Positions 9,601 to 18,126 of a DNA stretch of 64,000 nt are shown here, in pieces (position 1 is the first letter of the stretch; each line of letters begins with the position of its first letter). Origin of the DNA: Motiliproteus sp036960175 (GTDB taxonomy: Bacteria > Pseudomonadota > Gammaproteobacteria > Pseudomonadales > Balneatricaceae). Where the stretch lies: positions 62,001 to 126,000 of the forward strand of contig JBALWH010000003.1 of the NCBI GenBank assembly GCA_036960175.1. The letters run 5' to 3'. The position numbers were made by a program, and so were the translations under genes. Below the pieces are notes generated by a model. It did no database searches. It had not been told where the DNA came from and saw nothing but the letters and a program-made list of their open reading frames with translations.

Positions 9601-9783
9601 CAGGCGCAGTTTCTGATACCCATGGCCACGGCCATCGTGTTTGGATTGGCATTCGGAACAATGCTGATTTTGCTGTTGGTTCCGTCTTTATTGATGATGG
9701 TTGAGAACCTAAAGCAGATCCCGGGTGCTCTCCGGCAAAAACTGAAGCGGTGGCTAAGCCAAGAACCAGAGACTAGCCGTTAA
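6622..9783 (+). CDS. RND-family efflux pump permease
   Basis: A 1053-residue inner-membrane proton antiporter of the AcrB/MdtB type. It has the standard layout of twelve membrane helices in two halves with two large periplasmic porter loops (about residues 35-330 and 560-860). TM4 carries GIIVDDAIVVGEDA, including the paired Asp residues of proton relay, and the matching second-half segment is GLSGIVINDSIVLI. The adaptor gene is immediately upstream. The substrate is unknown; the pair resembles putative multidrug or lipid-type exporters lacking their own TolC-like channel. dinB is convergent 14 bp downstream. Confidence 0.93.
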   Translation: MNTSTTPGNATIRTFATHKVAANLLMFLMIIAGLWALKKLNTQFFPTFELDVVSVQVNWSGAAAEDVERNITIPIEQELKGLHNVDEILSTSQQGRSSIRVVVEEGADVGKVVDDVKQHVDGIRNLPTDAEEAIIQEIIRYEEIARVLITSQGDLEEMRPLVRGYERQLLERGIRKIDISGMPEKEIAIQIPAQQLHELGMSLNEISDTVAKRSRDLPAGTAGRSDGSRQIRSLSQQRNVKGFEQLPLITQEDGRLVRLGDVAQIDERPQDNQSYLEYNNRPAIQLALKRSESDDTLQAAAILDQWLKDVRPALPQGLEVTVYNERWRFLEDRIDLLLRNGLGGLILVIGMLFLFLNVKVAFWVTAGIPISFLATLAILEVIGGSINMISLFGMIMALGIIVDDAIVVGEDALTHFQQGEAGSQASIGGANRMLAPVLASSLTTISAFIPLLIIGGYIGNILIDIPTVVICVIIASLVECFLILPGHLHHSLKSHHENKPGRMRIKLDGWFNHFKDHQFRRLVTLAVKFRWVTLSCALAALIIAVGLVAGGRIKFTFFPVVDGDEVTASVQFSAGTHPNTVNRFLDHLEATLQETEQELGGNLIDAVIQYQRQALFSKNNAAGSIGDEYGALFVQLVNGEKRTLPNEVFLRTWRDKVKQPAGIERLNISQRTGGPPGKPIEVKLSGGEVDTLKQASLDLQEALKGYTGVSNIDDDLPYGKEQWIYELSNTGKAVGLTLDIVGRRLRAALDGDLVQIFHDNDDEIEVRVTLPDSERDRLSTLEKLPVLLPNGESTPLSNVVQFKAKRGLDSLQRVDGQLALMITADVDDKVANANEIIESLASGPLQQLVDKYGIHYSFEGKKADENETLSDMKTGGMIAVCLIYIILAWVFSSYLWPLAVMAAIPLGLTGAILGHLAMGQALTILSLFGLFGLSGIVINDSIVLITFYKKLRDQGMAAEQAIVEAACQRLRAVLLTSLTTIAGLSPILFETSLQAQFLIPMATAIVFGLAFGTMLILLLVPSLLMMVENLKQIPGALRQKLKRWLSQEPETSR

Positions 9784-9797
9784 CGCAAGACCTAAGG

Positions 9798-10862
9798 TCA
9801 GTCCTCAAATAAACTCATCTGTTGATACTGACTGTCGAACGTGAGGTCTTTCAGGCGTACTCCAACACCTAACAATCGTACCGGCCTTTTGGCCCTTTCG
9901 TAACCTTGGCGCATCAGCTGATGATAAATCGGCTGATCTACTGATAAGGCGCGGTGCTCAACGGTGGTTTGCACGAAATCATCAAATTTCACCTTCACCA
10001 CCGCACCGACGATCTCGTAACTGTCATCAATTTTTTGCAGCCGCCTCTGCAACTCATCTATCAAAGCCGGCAGCTTTTGATAACAACTTTGCAGATCAGG
10101 CAGATCCTGGTCATAGGTATGTTCAACACTGAGGGATTTACGCCGCCGTGATGTGACCACGGGCCGCTCATCAATACCGCGGCAGAGCTGATACAGACGT
10201 TGTCCAAATTGCCCCAGCAATTGCACCAGCTGCAATTCTTCAAAACGTCTCAAATCACCGCAGAGATGAATATCATGCTGATGTAATTTCCGTAAGGTTG
10301 CCGGTCCAACGCCAAACAGGAGTGAAACCGGAAGCTGCATCACAAAGTCTTCAACCTGTTCTGGCAAAACCACAAAAATACCATCAGGTTTATTCCAATC
10401 ACTGGCAACCTTGGCAAGAAACTTATTGGGAGCAATCCCCGCAGAAATAGTAATTCCCACCGATTGACGGACCCGCTGACGGATCTCTTCGGCGATCAAG
10501 GTTGCACTGCCATGACAGGCATCGCTGTCGGTTACATCAAGGTAGGCTTCATCCAGGGATAAGGGCTCGATCAGCTCGGTGTAATCCTGAAAAATCTCCT
10601 GGATCTGAGCCGAAGCCTGCCGGTACTTTTCCATATTGCCGGGGATGATGGTGAGGTTCGGGCAGAGTTTTTTGGCCTGAGCCGACGCCATCGCCGAACG
10701 CACACCAAATTCACGGGCGGAATAGTTGCAAGTTGCAATCACACCACGTCTATTGGCATCACCGCCGATAGCCAAAGGAATGTGACGCAATGCAGGGTTG
10801 TCTCGCATTTCCACTGCGGCATAGAAGCAATCGCAATCGCAATGGATGATCTTTCGGGTCAT
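9798..10862 (-). CDS. dinB: DNA polymerase IV (Y-family translesion polymerase)
   Basis: A 354-residue Y-family polymerase, matching the 351 of E. coli DinB. The palm motif IIHCDCDCFYAAVEM holds the first catalytic acidic residues and SLDEAYLDVTD carries the second Asp-Glu pair. The helix-hairpin-helix thumb (VGPATLRKLHQ) and little-finger domain follow. The last residues, QQMSLFED, resemble a beta-clamp-binding peptide (QxxSLF). It performs error-prone bypass synthesis. I looked for a LexA box upstream and found no good one. Confidence 0.95.
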   Translation of the reverse strand: MTRKIIHCDCDCFYAAVEMRDNPALRHIPLAIGGDANRRGVIATCNYSAREFGVRSAMASAQAKKLCPNLTIIPGNMEKYRQASAQIQEIFQDYTELIEPLSLDEAYLDVTDSDACHGSATLIAEEIRQRVRQSVGITISAGIAPNKFLAKVASDWNKPDGIFVVLPEQVEDFVMQLPVSLLFGVGPATLRKLHQHDIHLCGDLRRFEELQLVQLLGQFGQRLYQLCRGIDERPVVTSRRRKSLSVEHTYDQDLPDLQSCYQKLPALIDELQRRLQKIDDSYEIVGAVVKVKFDDFVQTTVEHRALSVDQPIYHQLMRQGYERAKRPVRLLGVGVRLKDLTFDSQYQQMSLFED

Positions 10863-11020
10863 ATAAAAGTTACTGCGTTAAAGCGGGTTTCCCCAAGGGA
10901 AAGAACGATACCAATAGCTGACTCTGTTTACATGAAACTGTTCATAAAAAATCGTTTATTTCACAATTAAATTCACGCTGGGCCGGCCACAGCTAAGGTG
11001 CTGACGACTACACTTCTCCT

Positions 11021-11126
11021 AATGATCAAAATATAACCAGACACTAAATAGAACCACCCATCCCTTGCCGGTAGCTGCTGTCGGAGCTCTGCGTGACAAG
11101 CGGTTTTTGTTCGGAGGGCTAATCTC
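11021..11126 (+). promoter_or_regulatory. Conserved leader of the first metalloprotease gene
   Basis: This ~106-nt stretch is closely repeated upstream of the second protease (13922-14030), including ATCAAAA/GTCAAAA, ATAACCAGA, CCCTTGCCGGT and CGTGACAAG. In both copies CTTG (11064-11067) can pair with CAAG (11097-11100), enclosing exactly 29 nt that hold a small GCT...AGC hairpin. A good Shine-Dalgarno (GGAGGG) ends the leader. It may be a structured 5' UTR or simply part of the duplicated unit. Confidence 0.5.
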
Positions 11127-13630
11127 ATGCTAGCCATTATTAAAAGCCTGGCTATTTCTACCTTAATCCTCAGCTTTTCAATAGCAACCAATGCTATTGC
11201 CGGGGCCAAAGAACCGTTATTCAGTGAGGATGCCGCCCCCCCCCCGTTCAACAATCTGCCAAGAAGAAACCTAAGAGACAGCTGTCCGCCAAACTGAAGG
11301 AAAAATATAAAAACAGACGGGAAAGATACATCAAGATCAGATATGACCAACTTAAATCCGACAAATTACAAATAAATTTATTTGATAATTTAACGGTGGA
11401 AGGCGTCAAAAAGCGTCACTTTAAATATAAGAACAGAGGCGAAGTCTGGCACGGAAAAGTATCCAAAAAACCCGACAGTCGCATCACTCTGGCCAGAGTT
11501 GGGGACTCTGTTCACGGCACCATCCAAATCGGCAATGACCTCTACAAAATCCGGCCGGACAAGGGGAAAAGCCACGTTATCGAAAAGATGGACGGCAAGC
11601 TGCCCTTTCCCGAACTAGACCCCAGACCCGGAATTCCGCTGGCTGACACCGGCGTTGACCAATCATCAAGCAGTAGCCTTCCAGTCCCCGACACCAGTAA
11701 CGGCGCAGTCATTGATGTAATGGTGGTCTATACACCCGCTGCCAACGCTGCCACCAGCAACATGGAATCTTTAATTCTGTTGGCAATAGAAGAAACCAAC
11801 CAGGCCTACCTCAGCAGCGGCATCGATGCTCAACTTAATCTGGTACATACGGCGGTAGTCAACTATACCGAAGCCGCCTCAATGCAAGCCGACCTCTCTA
11901 ATCTGACCTATAACAATGACGGTTTTATGGATGCCATCCACGCCTACCGCAATACCTACGGCGCAGACATGGTCAGCCTCATCGTCAAACGCTCTGACTA
12001 TTGCGGCATGGCATGGCTGATGAACAGCCCAACCGTTAACTTCTCTTCCAGTGCTTTTAGTGTCGTTAACTACAGCTGTGCTACTGGCTATTTCAGCTTT
12101 GGCCATGAGCTTGGCCACAATATGGGTATAACCCATGCACGCCAGGATACCAGCGGTGGTGGTGCCTTTCCTTACAGTTTCGGGTTCAAAGATGAAGCGA
12201 CTAGAACCTTCAGAACTATCATGGCCTATAACTGCACATCGAATTGCACCCGACGTCCGTTCTTCTCAAACCCAAACACCGATTACAATGGCTTGGCAAC
12301 TGGAGCTGACCACAACATCGATCCCTTTAACTCGGCGGATAATTCCCGCGCCTTGAATGGCACAGTCTCAAATGTGATGTCATGGCGTGCAGCGATACAG
12401 AACAATCCTCCCGTGTCCCCTACCGGGCTAGCTGCAGCGGTTCTATCCAGCGACGAAATTGCTTTAAGCTGGAATGATCTGTCCGACGATGAAACGGGGT
12501 TTTCATTGGAACGTTCTGAAAATGGCACTAACTGGCTGGTTACGGCTACCACTGCGGCCAATGGCAACGGATATACCGACTCCGGTTTGACACCCAATCG
12601 CAGCTACAGTTATCGGGTCAATGCATTCAATAGTGCTGGCGGCTCAAACTATAGCGCTGCCGTTACTGCCACCACCAAGCCCCTACCAAGCTCATTTGAA
12701 CAACAAATCACCTCTGAACAATCCACTACAGGTTCAGCAAGTGGCAGCTACAGCGCCCTGCGTATGGCAGACAGCTTTACCGAAAAACTCACCGAGGTGA
12801 GTTTGGCAGGAAGCAAAACACTGCAACATGTATGGCAGTTCGAGTTACAGCCCGGCAACGCCCATACGCTTAAATTTGTCGGCAGTGTTGCCAGTACCAG
12901 CAGTGACAACTTTCAAATTCTACATTCGACCGATGGTATCAACTATACCCATAGCTTTGTGGTCAACGCAGGAGATGCCGGAGAGTTCCAATCCGTGCTG
13001 ACTCCAGGCTACAGTGGCTCACTTTATACAATGGCTAGGGATACCAACTCGAGTAGCGAAGATACTAGCAACGACACCCTCACCGTCGATCAACTACTAG
13101 TACTGACGGAAAACATATTGGGTGACCCTCCCTATCCTCCCCTCGACCTGACTGCTACGGGGGTAACATCTGACAGTGCGCAGTTAAACTGGATTAACGA
13201 TAGTCGCATTAATCGTAGCGGAACCTATGTGTTCCGGGATGGGAGCCTGATAGAGACCCTCAACCTATCAGCCACCAGCTACAGCGACAGCGGCCTAGAT
13301 TCTGCGACTAGCTACCAATACTCTCTCAAGTCGTTTAACAGCGCGGGTAGTTCGGTTGACAGTAATTCAGCCACGGCAGCTACGGAGCAATATATTGCGG
13401 TGACCTTATCCCTGAGAGCATACTCCGCCAGAGGAAGTCACCGAACAGTACTGAGATGGACCCCAGCTGCCGAAATGGATATCTATCGTGACGGCAGCCT
13501 CATTGCCACAGTCAATGGACGCAGCTTCGGAGACCGGCCTGGAACCAAAGGAGCAGCAACCTTTAGCTACCAAGTTTGCATTAAAGGGACTTCGCAATGC
13601 TCTGCAACTAAAATGGCGGTATTCAAGTAA
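11127..13630 (+). CDS. Secreted reprolysin-like metalloprotease, copy 1, frameshifted at a C10 tract
   Basis: The natural start is ATG 11127 after GGAGGG. The first 37 residues are a signal peptide and pro-region like those of copy 2 (IKSLAIS...LSF, AKEPLFS). The frame is broken by a run of ten C at 11236-11245: as read, translation stops at 11297 after 56 residues, while the rest of the protein continues in another frame, open from the C-run to 13630. Changing the run to 8 or 11 C restores one frame. The remainder has a metzincin site FGHELGHNMGITH (HExxHxxGxxH), a Met-turn IMAYNC, two fibronectin type III domains and a C-terminal domain. Without repair, only an internal GTG at 11396 could start it, with no export signal. 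Confidence 0.85.
11236..11245 (+). repeat. Homopolymeric C10 tract inside the protease reading frame
   Basis: Ten consecutive C residues fall at codons 37-40 of the copy-1 protease. The current length puts the downstream protein out of frame. Copy 2 has no such run at the corresponding place. Tracts of this length are prone to slipped-strand mispairing. Confidence 0.9.
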
Positions 13631-13643
13631 AAGTATCTAATTG

Positions 13644-13681
13644 TTATAAAAGGCTAAATTCTTTAATTTAGCCTTTTATAA
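13644..13681 (+). terminator. Terminator after metalloprotease copy 1
   Basis: A perfect 17-bp inverted repeat (TTATAAAAGGCTAAATT, loop CTTT, then its complement) begins 13 bp after the stop codon. The 3' arm itself contains TTTT, and the symmetry allows function in either direction. Confidence 0.8.
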
Positions 13682-13921
13682 CCACCCAATTTGGTCCAGG
13701 TCAGCCGACTAGTAGCGCCTTCATAACCAATAATAGCCTCTTGATCAAAAACCACCCATTTCAAACTTAAGCCTTACTTTTCGATATGTTAAAAACCACA
13801 ATAAGACGAAACGGAGTTCTGATTCTGTTTTCATTCAAGCGTTCAAAACGCTCTATCCTACTCAGACAATAATTTCAAGTAATTCAGCATCGAAGAAAAG
13901 CAGTAACGACTATACTGTTGC

Positions 13922-14030
13922 TAATGGTCAAAACATAACCAGATAGACTCCTACCCGTCGCCTTTCCCTTGCCGGTGGTTGCTATGATAGCTCTACGTGA
14001 CAAGTGGTCTTTGTTCAGAGGGTTATTCCT
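13922..14030 (+). promoter_or_regulatory. Conserved leader of the second metalloprotease gene
   Basis: This is the second copy of the leader at 11021-11126. CTTG (13968-13971) and CAAG (14001-14004) again enclose 29 nt, here containing GCTA-TGA-TAGC (13981-13991), which keeps pairing potential although its bases differ from copy 1. It ends in the ribosome-binding site AGAGGG. Confidence 0.5.
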
Positions 14031-16502
14031 ATGCGATCTATTACTAAAAGCTTGGCGATCTCCGCCTTAATTCTTAGCTTTACTCTACCCACAAGCGTTT
14101 ATGCTGCAGCCAAGGCGCCGCTTTTCAGCCATGACACAGCATCCGTAGGCGAACTACCGCCTAAGGCAAAAAAGAAGCGGGTAAGGTCGGTAAAGATCAA
14201 TTACGGGCAATTACGATCCGCAAAATTACAACTTAACCTGTTTGATGATTTAACCATCGAGGCAGTCAGAAGCCGCCATGTAGACTATAAAGACAAAGGC
14301 GAAGTCTGGATCGGTAAAGTCTCCAACAAAGCAGATAGCCAGATAACCCTAGCCAGGGTCGGCGATTCCATTCACGGCACTATACAAATAGGTGATGACC
14401 TCTACAAGATCCTGCCCGGTAAAGGCAAAAGTCACGTGATTGTTCAGGTCGATGGTGCTCCTCCCTACCCTGAACTTGATCCCAATGCTGGAATACCAAT
14501 GGCAGATACCCTCAGTGATACAGCCATCAGCAGCATAGCAACAGCCGACATTACCAATGGCTCAGTGATCGACGTCATGGTGGTCTATACGCCTGCGGCC
14601 AACGCAGCCACAAGCAATATAGAATCGCTGATTCTTCTAGCGGTAGAAGAAACCAATCAGGCTTACATCAGTAGTGGGATCAACGCTCAACTGAATCTGG
14701 TCCATACCGCTGCAGTTAATTACGTCGAATCCAGCTCAATGCAAACCGACCTCAGCAATCTCACGAACGGTAACGATGGCTACATGGATGCCATTCACAG
14801 TTACCGAGATACCTACGGTGCAGATATGGTCAGCCTGCTTGTTAATCGATCAGATTATTGTGGTATGGCCTGGCTGATGGGGAGCCCCACGTCAAACTTC
14901 TCTGCCAACGCCTTTAGCGTGGTGAATTACAGCTGCGCAACAGGCTATTACAGCTTCGGCCATGAACTTGGGCACAATATGGGGGTCACCCATGCACGAC
15001 AAGATACCAGTGGCGGTGGCGCCTTCCCTTACGCCTTTGGTTTCAAAGACGACGCAACCCGTACTTTCAGATCAGTTATGGCCTACAACTGTACCTCTGG
15101 CTGCACACGACGTCAGTTCTTTTCCAACCCGCTAAATGATTACAACGGCATGGCCACCGGTATTGATCATGATTTGGACCCCTATAACTCAGCAGACAAC
15201 GCTCGCGCTCTAAATGGCACGGTTGCCAATGTCATGTCTTGGCGCGCCCCCGTTCCGACCAGCCCTCCGGCAACACCGGCTGGCCTAAGCGCAACCGTTC
15301 TGTCCAGTAATGAAATCGCTCTGAGCTGGAGTGATACATCCAGTGACGAAACCGGCTTTACGCTGGAAAGGTCCGATGGCGGTACCGGCTGGCAAGTAGC
15401 CGCAACCACCGCGTCCAATAACAATGGTTTTACGGACTCCCCACTCTCTCCCAGCAGTTCTTATAGCTATCGGTTAAACGCATACAATGGCGCTGGCACC
15501 TCCGCTTATACAACAACAGTATCCGCCACCACTGAAGCAGCACCCTCCGCCTTTGAACAGCACGTAGCATCAGAACAGTCTGACAAAGGAACAGTCAGCG
15601 GTAATTACAGCGCCTTGCGCCTAGCAGATAACTATACTCAACGCCTCACAGAAGCGAGTTCCGGTGGCAAACCCAGAAATCGCACCGGCGTACTTCAGCA
15701 TATCTGGCAGTTCAACCTCCAGTCAGGTAATGCCCATACGCTGAAACTTGTAGGCAGCGCCAGCACCTCCAGCAGTAACGACAATTATCAGATCTTATTC
15801 TCTACCAATGCCGTTAATTACACCCACGCCTTTGTAATAAACGCAGGAGACTCTGGTGAATACCAAGCCTTGCTGCCAGCGGGTTACATGGGGCCTCTCT
15901 ATATTATGGCGAGGGATACCGATGCGACTGCTGGAAACAAAAGTTACGACACCCTAACAGTGGATCAACTGGTGGTGTTGACAGAAAATGTACTAGGTGA
16001 CCCTCCCTATCCACCCGGCAGCTTGGCTGTGATGGGTTCTTCATCTAACAGTGTGCAATTAAGCTGGATTAATGATGACCGTACCAGCCGTAGCGGAACC
16101 TACGTCTTCCGTAATGGAAATTTAGTAGACACACTGAACGCTTCATCCTCCAGCTACACCAACAGCGGCCTAGCTTCCTCAAGCAGTTACCAATACAGCC
16201 TCAAAGCGTTCAACAGCTCAGGTAGCTCACTGGATAGCAATGCTGTTTCCGCGACGACCCAACCTAGCACCGGTGCAACCCTGTCGGTACGAGGTTACAA
16301 ATCCAAGGGCAGTCACAAAATAGATATTAGCTGGAGCCCTAGTGGGGATATGGATATTTATCGGGACGGCAACATTATTGCCAATATCAATGGCAGCAGT
16401 TACACCGACAGCCCCGGCACCAAAGGTGGCGCGACCTTTAGCTACAAGGTCTGCAATAAAGGAACTTCACAGTGCTCAAGCACTAAGAATGTGGTGTTCT
16501 AA
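14031..16502 (+). CDS. Secreted reprolysin-like metalloprotease, copy 2, intact
   Basis: An 823-residue secreted zinc protease. The start is ATG 14031, matching copy 1 and preceded by AGAGGG; an upstream in-frame start at 14004 adds only nine unconserved residues. A signal peptide (about 1-26) and a propeptide (to about 175) precede the metzincin domain, which has His311, Glu312, His315 and His321 in HELGHNMGVTH and the Met-turn at Met350 (VMAYNC). A fibronectin type III domain (about 413-505), a beta-rich domain, a second fibronectin type III domain (about 665-745) and a C-terminal domain with an MDIYRDG segment follow. It likely degrades extracellular protein. It is a tandem paralogue of copy 1, including the leader. 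Confidence 0.9.
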   Translation: MRSITKSLAISALILSFTLPTSVYAAAKAPLFSHDTASVGELPPKAKKKRVRSVKINYGQLRSAKLQLNLFDDLTIEAVRSRHVDYKDKGEVWIGKVSNKADSQITLARVGDSIHGTIQIGDDLYKILPGKGKSHVIVQVDGAPPYPELDPNAGIPMADTLSDTAISSIATADITNGSVIDVMVVYTPAANAATSNIESLILLAVEETNQAYISSGINAQLNLVHTAAVNYVESSSMQTDLSNLTNGNDGYMDAIHSYRDTYGADMVSLLVNRSDYCGMAWLMGSPTSNFSANAFSVVNYSCATGYYSFGHELGHNMGVTHARQDTSGGGAFPYAFGFKDDATRTFRSVMAYNCTSGCTRRQFFSNPLNDYNGMATGIDHDLDPYNSADNARALNGTVANVMSWRAPVPTSPPATPAGLSATVLSSNEIALSWSDTSSDETGFTLERSDGGTGWQVAATTASNNNGFTDSPLSPSSSYSYRLNAYNGAGTSAYTTTVSATTEAAPSAFEQHVASEQSDKGTVSGNYSALRLADNYTQRLTEASSGGKPRNRTGVLQHIWQFNLQSGNAHTLKLVGSASTSSSNDNYQILFSTNAVNYTHAFVINAGDSGEYQALLPAGYMGPLYIMARDTDATAGNKSYDTLTVDQLVVLTENVLGDPPYPPGSLAVMGSSSNSVQLSWINDDRTSRSGTYVFRNGNLVDTLNASSSSYTNSGLASSSSYQYSLKAFNSSGSSLDSNAVSATTQPSTGATLSVRGYKSKGSHKIDISWSPSGDMDIYRDGNIIANINGSSYTDSPGTKGGATFSYKVCNKGTSQCSSTKNVVF

Positions 16503-16539
16503 ATAGATGGTTCGGAGTTAGAAAGTTTAGAGAAGATTA

Positions 16540-16571
16540 CAGGCCGGATAGATGACAAGTTATCCGGCCTG
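16540..16571 (+). terminator. Terminator after metalloprotease copy 2
   Basis: A perfect 11-bp inverted repeat (CAGGCCGGATA / TATCCGGCCTG, 10-nt loop) lies 37 bp past the stop codon. The T-tract is weak (ATTTG). Confidence 0.65.
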
Positions 16572-16672
16572 ATTTGAAAACACTCAAAGCTTAAGTGTTT
16601 ATAAGAAATCGGAAAATCTTTGTCTTCAGTAATATTGCTTTAGCGTTTACCCCTAAAAACACATATCCTTTT

Positions 16673-16687
16673 ACCGAGGTACTCGGT
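16673..16687. promoter_or_regulatory. Short palindrome upstream of the 16744 gene
   Basis: ACCGAG-GTA-CTCGGT is a perfect 6-bp inverted repeat 56 bp before the start codon. It could be an operator or a small hairpin; there is no second evidence. Confidence 0.25.
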
Positions 16688-16743
16688 TAACTATCACTTG
16701 CCGATACCCGCCAAATTTTTCCACGATAATTTGTAGCATAAAT

Positions 16744-17271
16744 ATGAGACTAGCAAACCTGATTGTACTAACACTGTGCGCATCACAAACCGTTGCTGCA
16801 GAGACCAAGATTGAGATCTATGGTGGGCCTGAAAACAGTGTCTATTTAGGCTGCTACAGCTGCCCTCAACACAGCCAGGAATCGGTCCATAACGAATACA
16901 GCCCCTACGGATCAGCGTATTCACTCACCAGTATTTTCAATAAGTACGGTAAATACGGTTCCAGTTACTCATCGTTCAGCCCCTGCAGCGATTTCGCTGC
17001 AAACCCTCCCATTTTAATAGAGAACAATCAGGACAATCAGGACAAATATTACAAAGATTCCAAAGATTCCAAAGATTCCAAAGATTTCAAAACTTCCAAA
17101 GATTTCAAGAATCCCAAACAATTCCAAAAATTCAATAATTTAAAAATTGATAATTATAAATCCTATGGATCTCTCTCTATAAACCCCTACCGAACCGATA
17201 GGACAACATTAGCCGGTGTGCAAAGGTGGCTTAATAAAACGGTATGCCTGAAGGAAGAAGAGAAATATTGA
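16744..17271 (+). CDS. Small secreted protein with Tyr/Gly/Ser-rich N-terminal region and Lys-Asp-Ser repeats
   Basis: A 175-residue protein with a signal peptide (about 1-19, ending VAAE). The first half contains YLGCYSCPQHSQESVHNEY and the repeated NKYGKYGSSYSS pattern, which I recall from small secreted proteins of unknown function in diverse bacteria (C-x-x-C followed by paired YG-x-Y units). The second half is unusual: Asn-Gln-Asp repeats and then three exact Lys-Asp-Ser units and degenerate copies, before a conserved-looking tail (YGSLSINPYRTDRT). The repeat insert separates two parts that in such proteins are normally close. It has its own terminator. Function unknown; extracytoplasmic. 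Confidence 0.7.
   Translation: MRLANLIVLTLCASQTVAAETKIEIYGGPENSVYLGCYSCPQHSQESVHNEYSPYGSAYSLTSIFNKYGKYGSSYSSFSPCSDFAANPPILIENNQDNQDKYYKDSKDSKDSKDFKTSKDFKNPKQFQKFNNLKIDNYKSYGSLSINPYRTDRTTLAGVQRWLNKTVCLKEEEKY
17053..17088 (+). repeat. Nine-base tandem repeat (AAAGATTCC)
   Basis: Three perfect copies of AAAGATTCC and one with a single change encode KDSKDSKDSKDF. Related degenerate units continue to about 17130. Copy number could vary by whole codons without breaking the frame. Confidence 0.85.
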
Positions 17272-17313
17272 GGTTTTAATACGACTCTAGAACATATGAT
17301 TATTTCGACCACA

Positions 17314-17346
17314 AAAAAGCCCCGATCATTACGATCGGGGCTTTTT
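17314..17346. terminator. Bidirectional terminator between the 16744 gene and the PEP-CTERM gene
   Basis: AAAAAGCCCCGATC and GATCGGGGCTTTTT form a 14-bp perfect stem around a 5-nt loop, with A- and T-tracts on both sides. It lies between two convergent genes and can serve both. Confidence 0.9.
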
Positions 17347-17371
17347 AAGGTTTAGAATTTTTAATGTAACT

Positions 17372-18064
17372 TTATGCTTGAGCCTTGCGACGAATACCAC
17401 CTAAGCCAAGAAGACCGATGGCTGCCAGGGCAATAGTGCCAGGCTCGGGGACGATAACATCTGGTGGAGGAGGATTAGGACCTGAAGAACCTACTGATTT
17501 ATCGCTGCCGTTGCACTGGCTCTGATCACTAGGGAGCGTGTCGTCACCTGTACAAAGCTGCTGGGCGCGAATCCCTACGAGGCCAAAATCACTTAACGCC
17601 AATCCAAAATTGTTTGTAGTGAAAGAGAAGGACTGAACACCATCCCAACCTTGATCACCGAGGCGAAATACCAATTCCCACTCACCATCTCCAATAGAGC
17701 CAATAGACAAACCATTAAGGTTACAGCCCGGCCCACAGGAGTCGCTAGCTGTGTCTGTAGCCACCAGATCCACCGTAGAAGCCACAGGTAAGGTAGCAAC
17801 GTTAGTAATCACCACTGGGACACCGATATCGTTGCTGCCAAGATCAATGAATAACCCTAGAGCCTCTGCGTTCCATGGATCAACAGTCAGGCTAAAATTA
17901 AATTCTCCGACGGTGTTATCGTCAACGGTAAGTATATAGTTACCCGACTCACCTTCGTTAGTCGTCCATGTGTCGTAGGTCAACTCGGCGGCACTAGCCG
18001 CACCTGAAAAGCCACCCATTCCCAAGGAGATCGCTGCAATCGCAAAAGCTGTTTTAATGTTCAC
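17372..18064 (-). CDS. PEP-CTERM sorting domain protein
   Basis: An exported substrate of the exosortase system, about 230 residues. The GTG at 18064 is preferred because NIKTAFAIAAISLG then starts a standard signal peptide (cleavage near ASAAE); the frame is open to a TTG at 18082. The mature part is a beta-rich, Asp/Gly/Asn-rich domain of unknown function with Cys pairs (SCGPGC, QLC...QC), a Pro-rich linker (PNPPPPD) and the terminal signal: VPEPGT, a hydrophobic helix and IRRKAQA. Exosortase A is expected to cleave at the PEP motif and transfer the protein to the cell surface or EPS. It is monocistronic, has a sigma-54-like promoter, and lies next to prsT. Confidence 0.93.
   Translation of the reverse strand: MNIKTAFAIAAISLGMGGFSGAASAAELTYDTWTTNEGESGNYILTVDDNTVGEFNFSLTVDPWNAEALGLFIDLGSNDIGVPVVITNVATLPVASTVDLVATDTASDSCGPGCNLNGLSIGSIGDGEWELVFRLGDQGWDGVQSFSFTTNNFGLALSDFGLVGIRAQQLCTGDDTLPSDQSQCNGSDKSVGSSGPNPPPPDVIVPEPGTIALAAIGLLGLGGIRRKAQA
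17375..17452 (-). other. PEP-CTERM sorting signal (exosortase recognition)
   Basis: These codons encode the final 26 residues: the V-PEP motif, a hydrophobic helix (TIALAAIGLLGLGG) and the basic tail RRKAQA. This three-part layout defines the PEP-CTERM domain recognised by exosortase. Confidence 0.93.
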
Positions 18065-18126
18065 GACTCTATCTACCCCCAATAAAAAAATTTAATACGT
18101 ACTTCATTTACTTGACTAATAACAAA

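Noticed and set aside
10920..10960. Possible LexA box or palindrome upstream of dinB
   Set aside because: CTGT and CTG are present, but the second half lacks the ACAG needed for CTGT-N8-ACAG.
11021..11126. Cyclic-di-GMP (GEMM) riboswitch in the protease leader
   Set aside because: The leader lacks the conserved GEMM core segments; only generic hairpin potential is visible.
17053..17088. CRISPR-like array
   Set aside because: The nine-base units are contiguous, in frame and coding, with no spacers.
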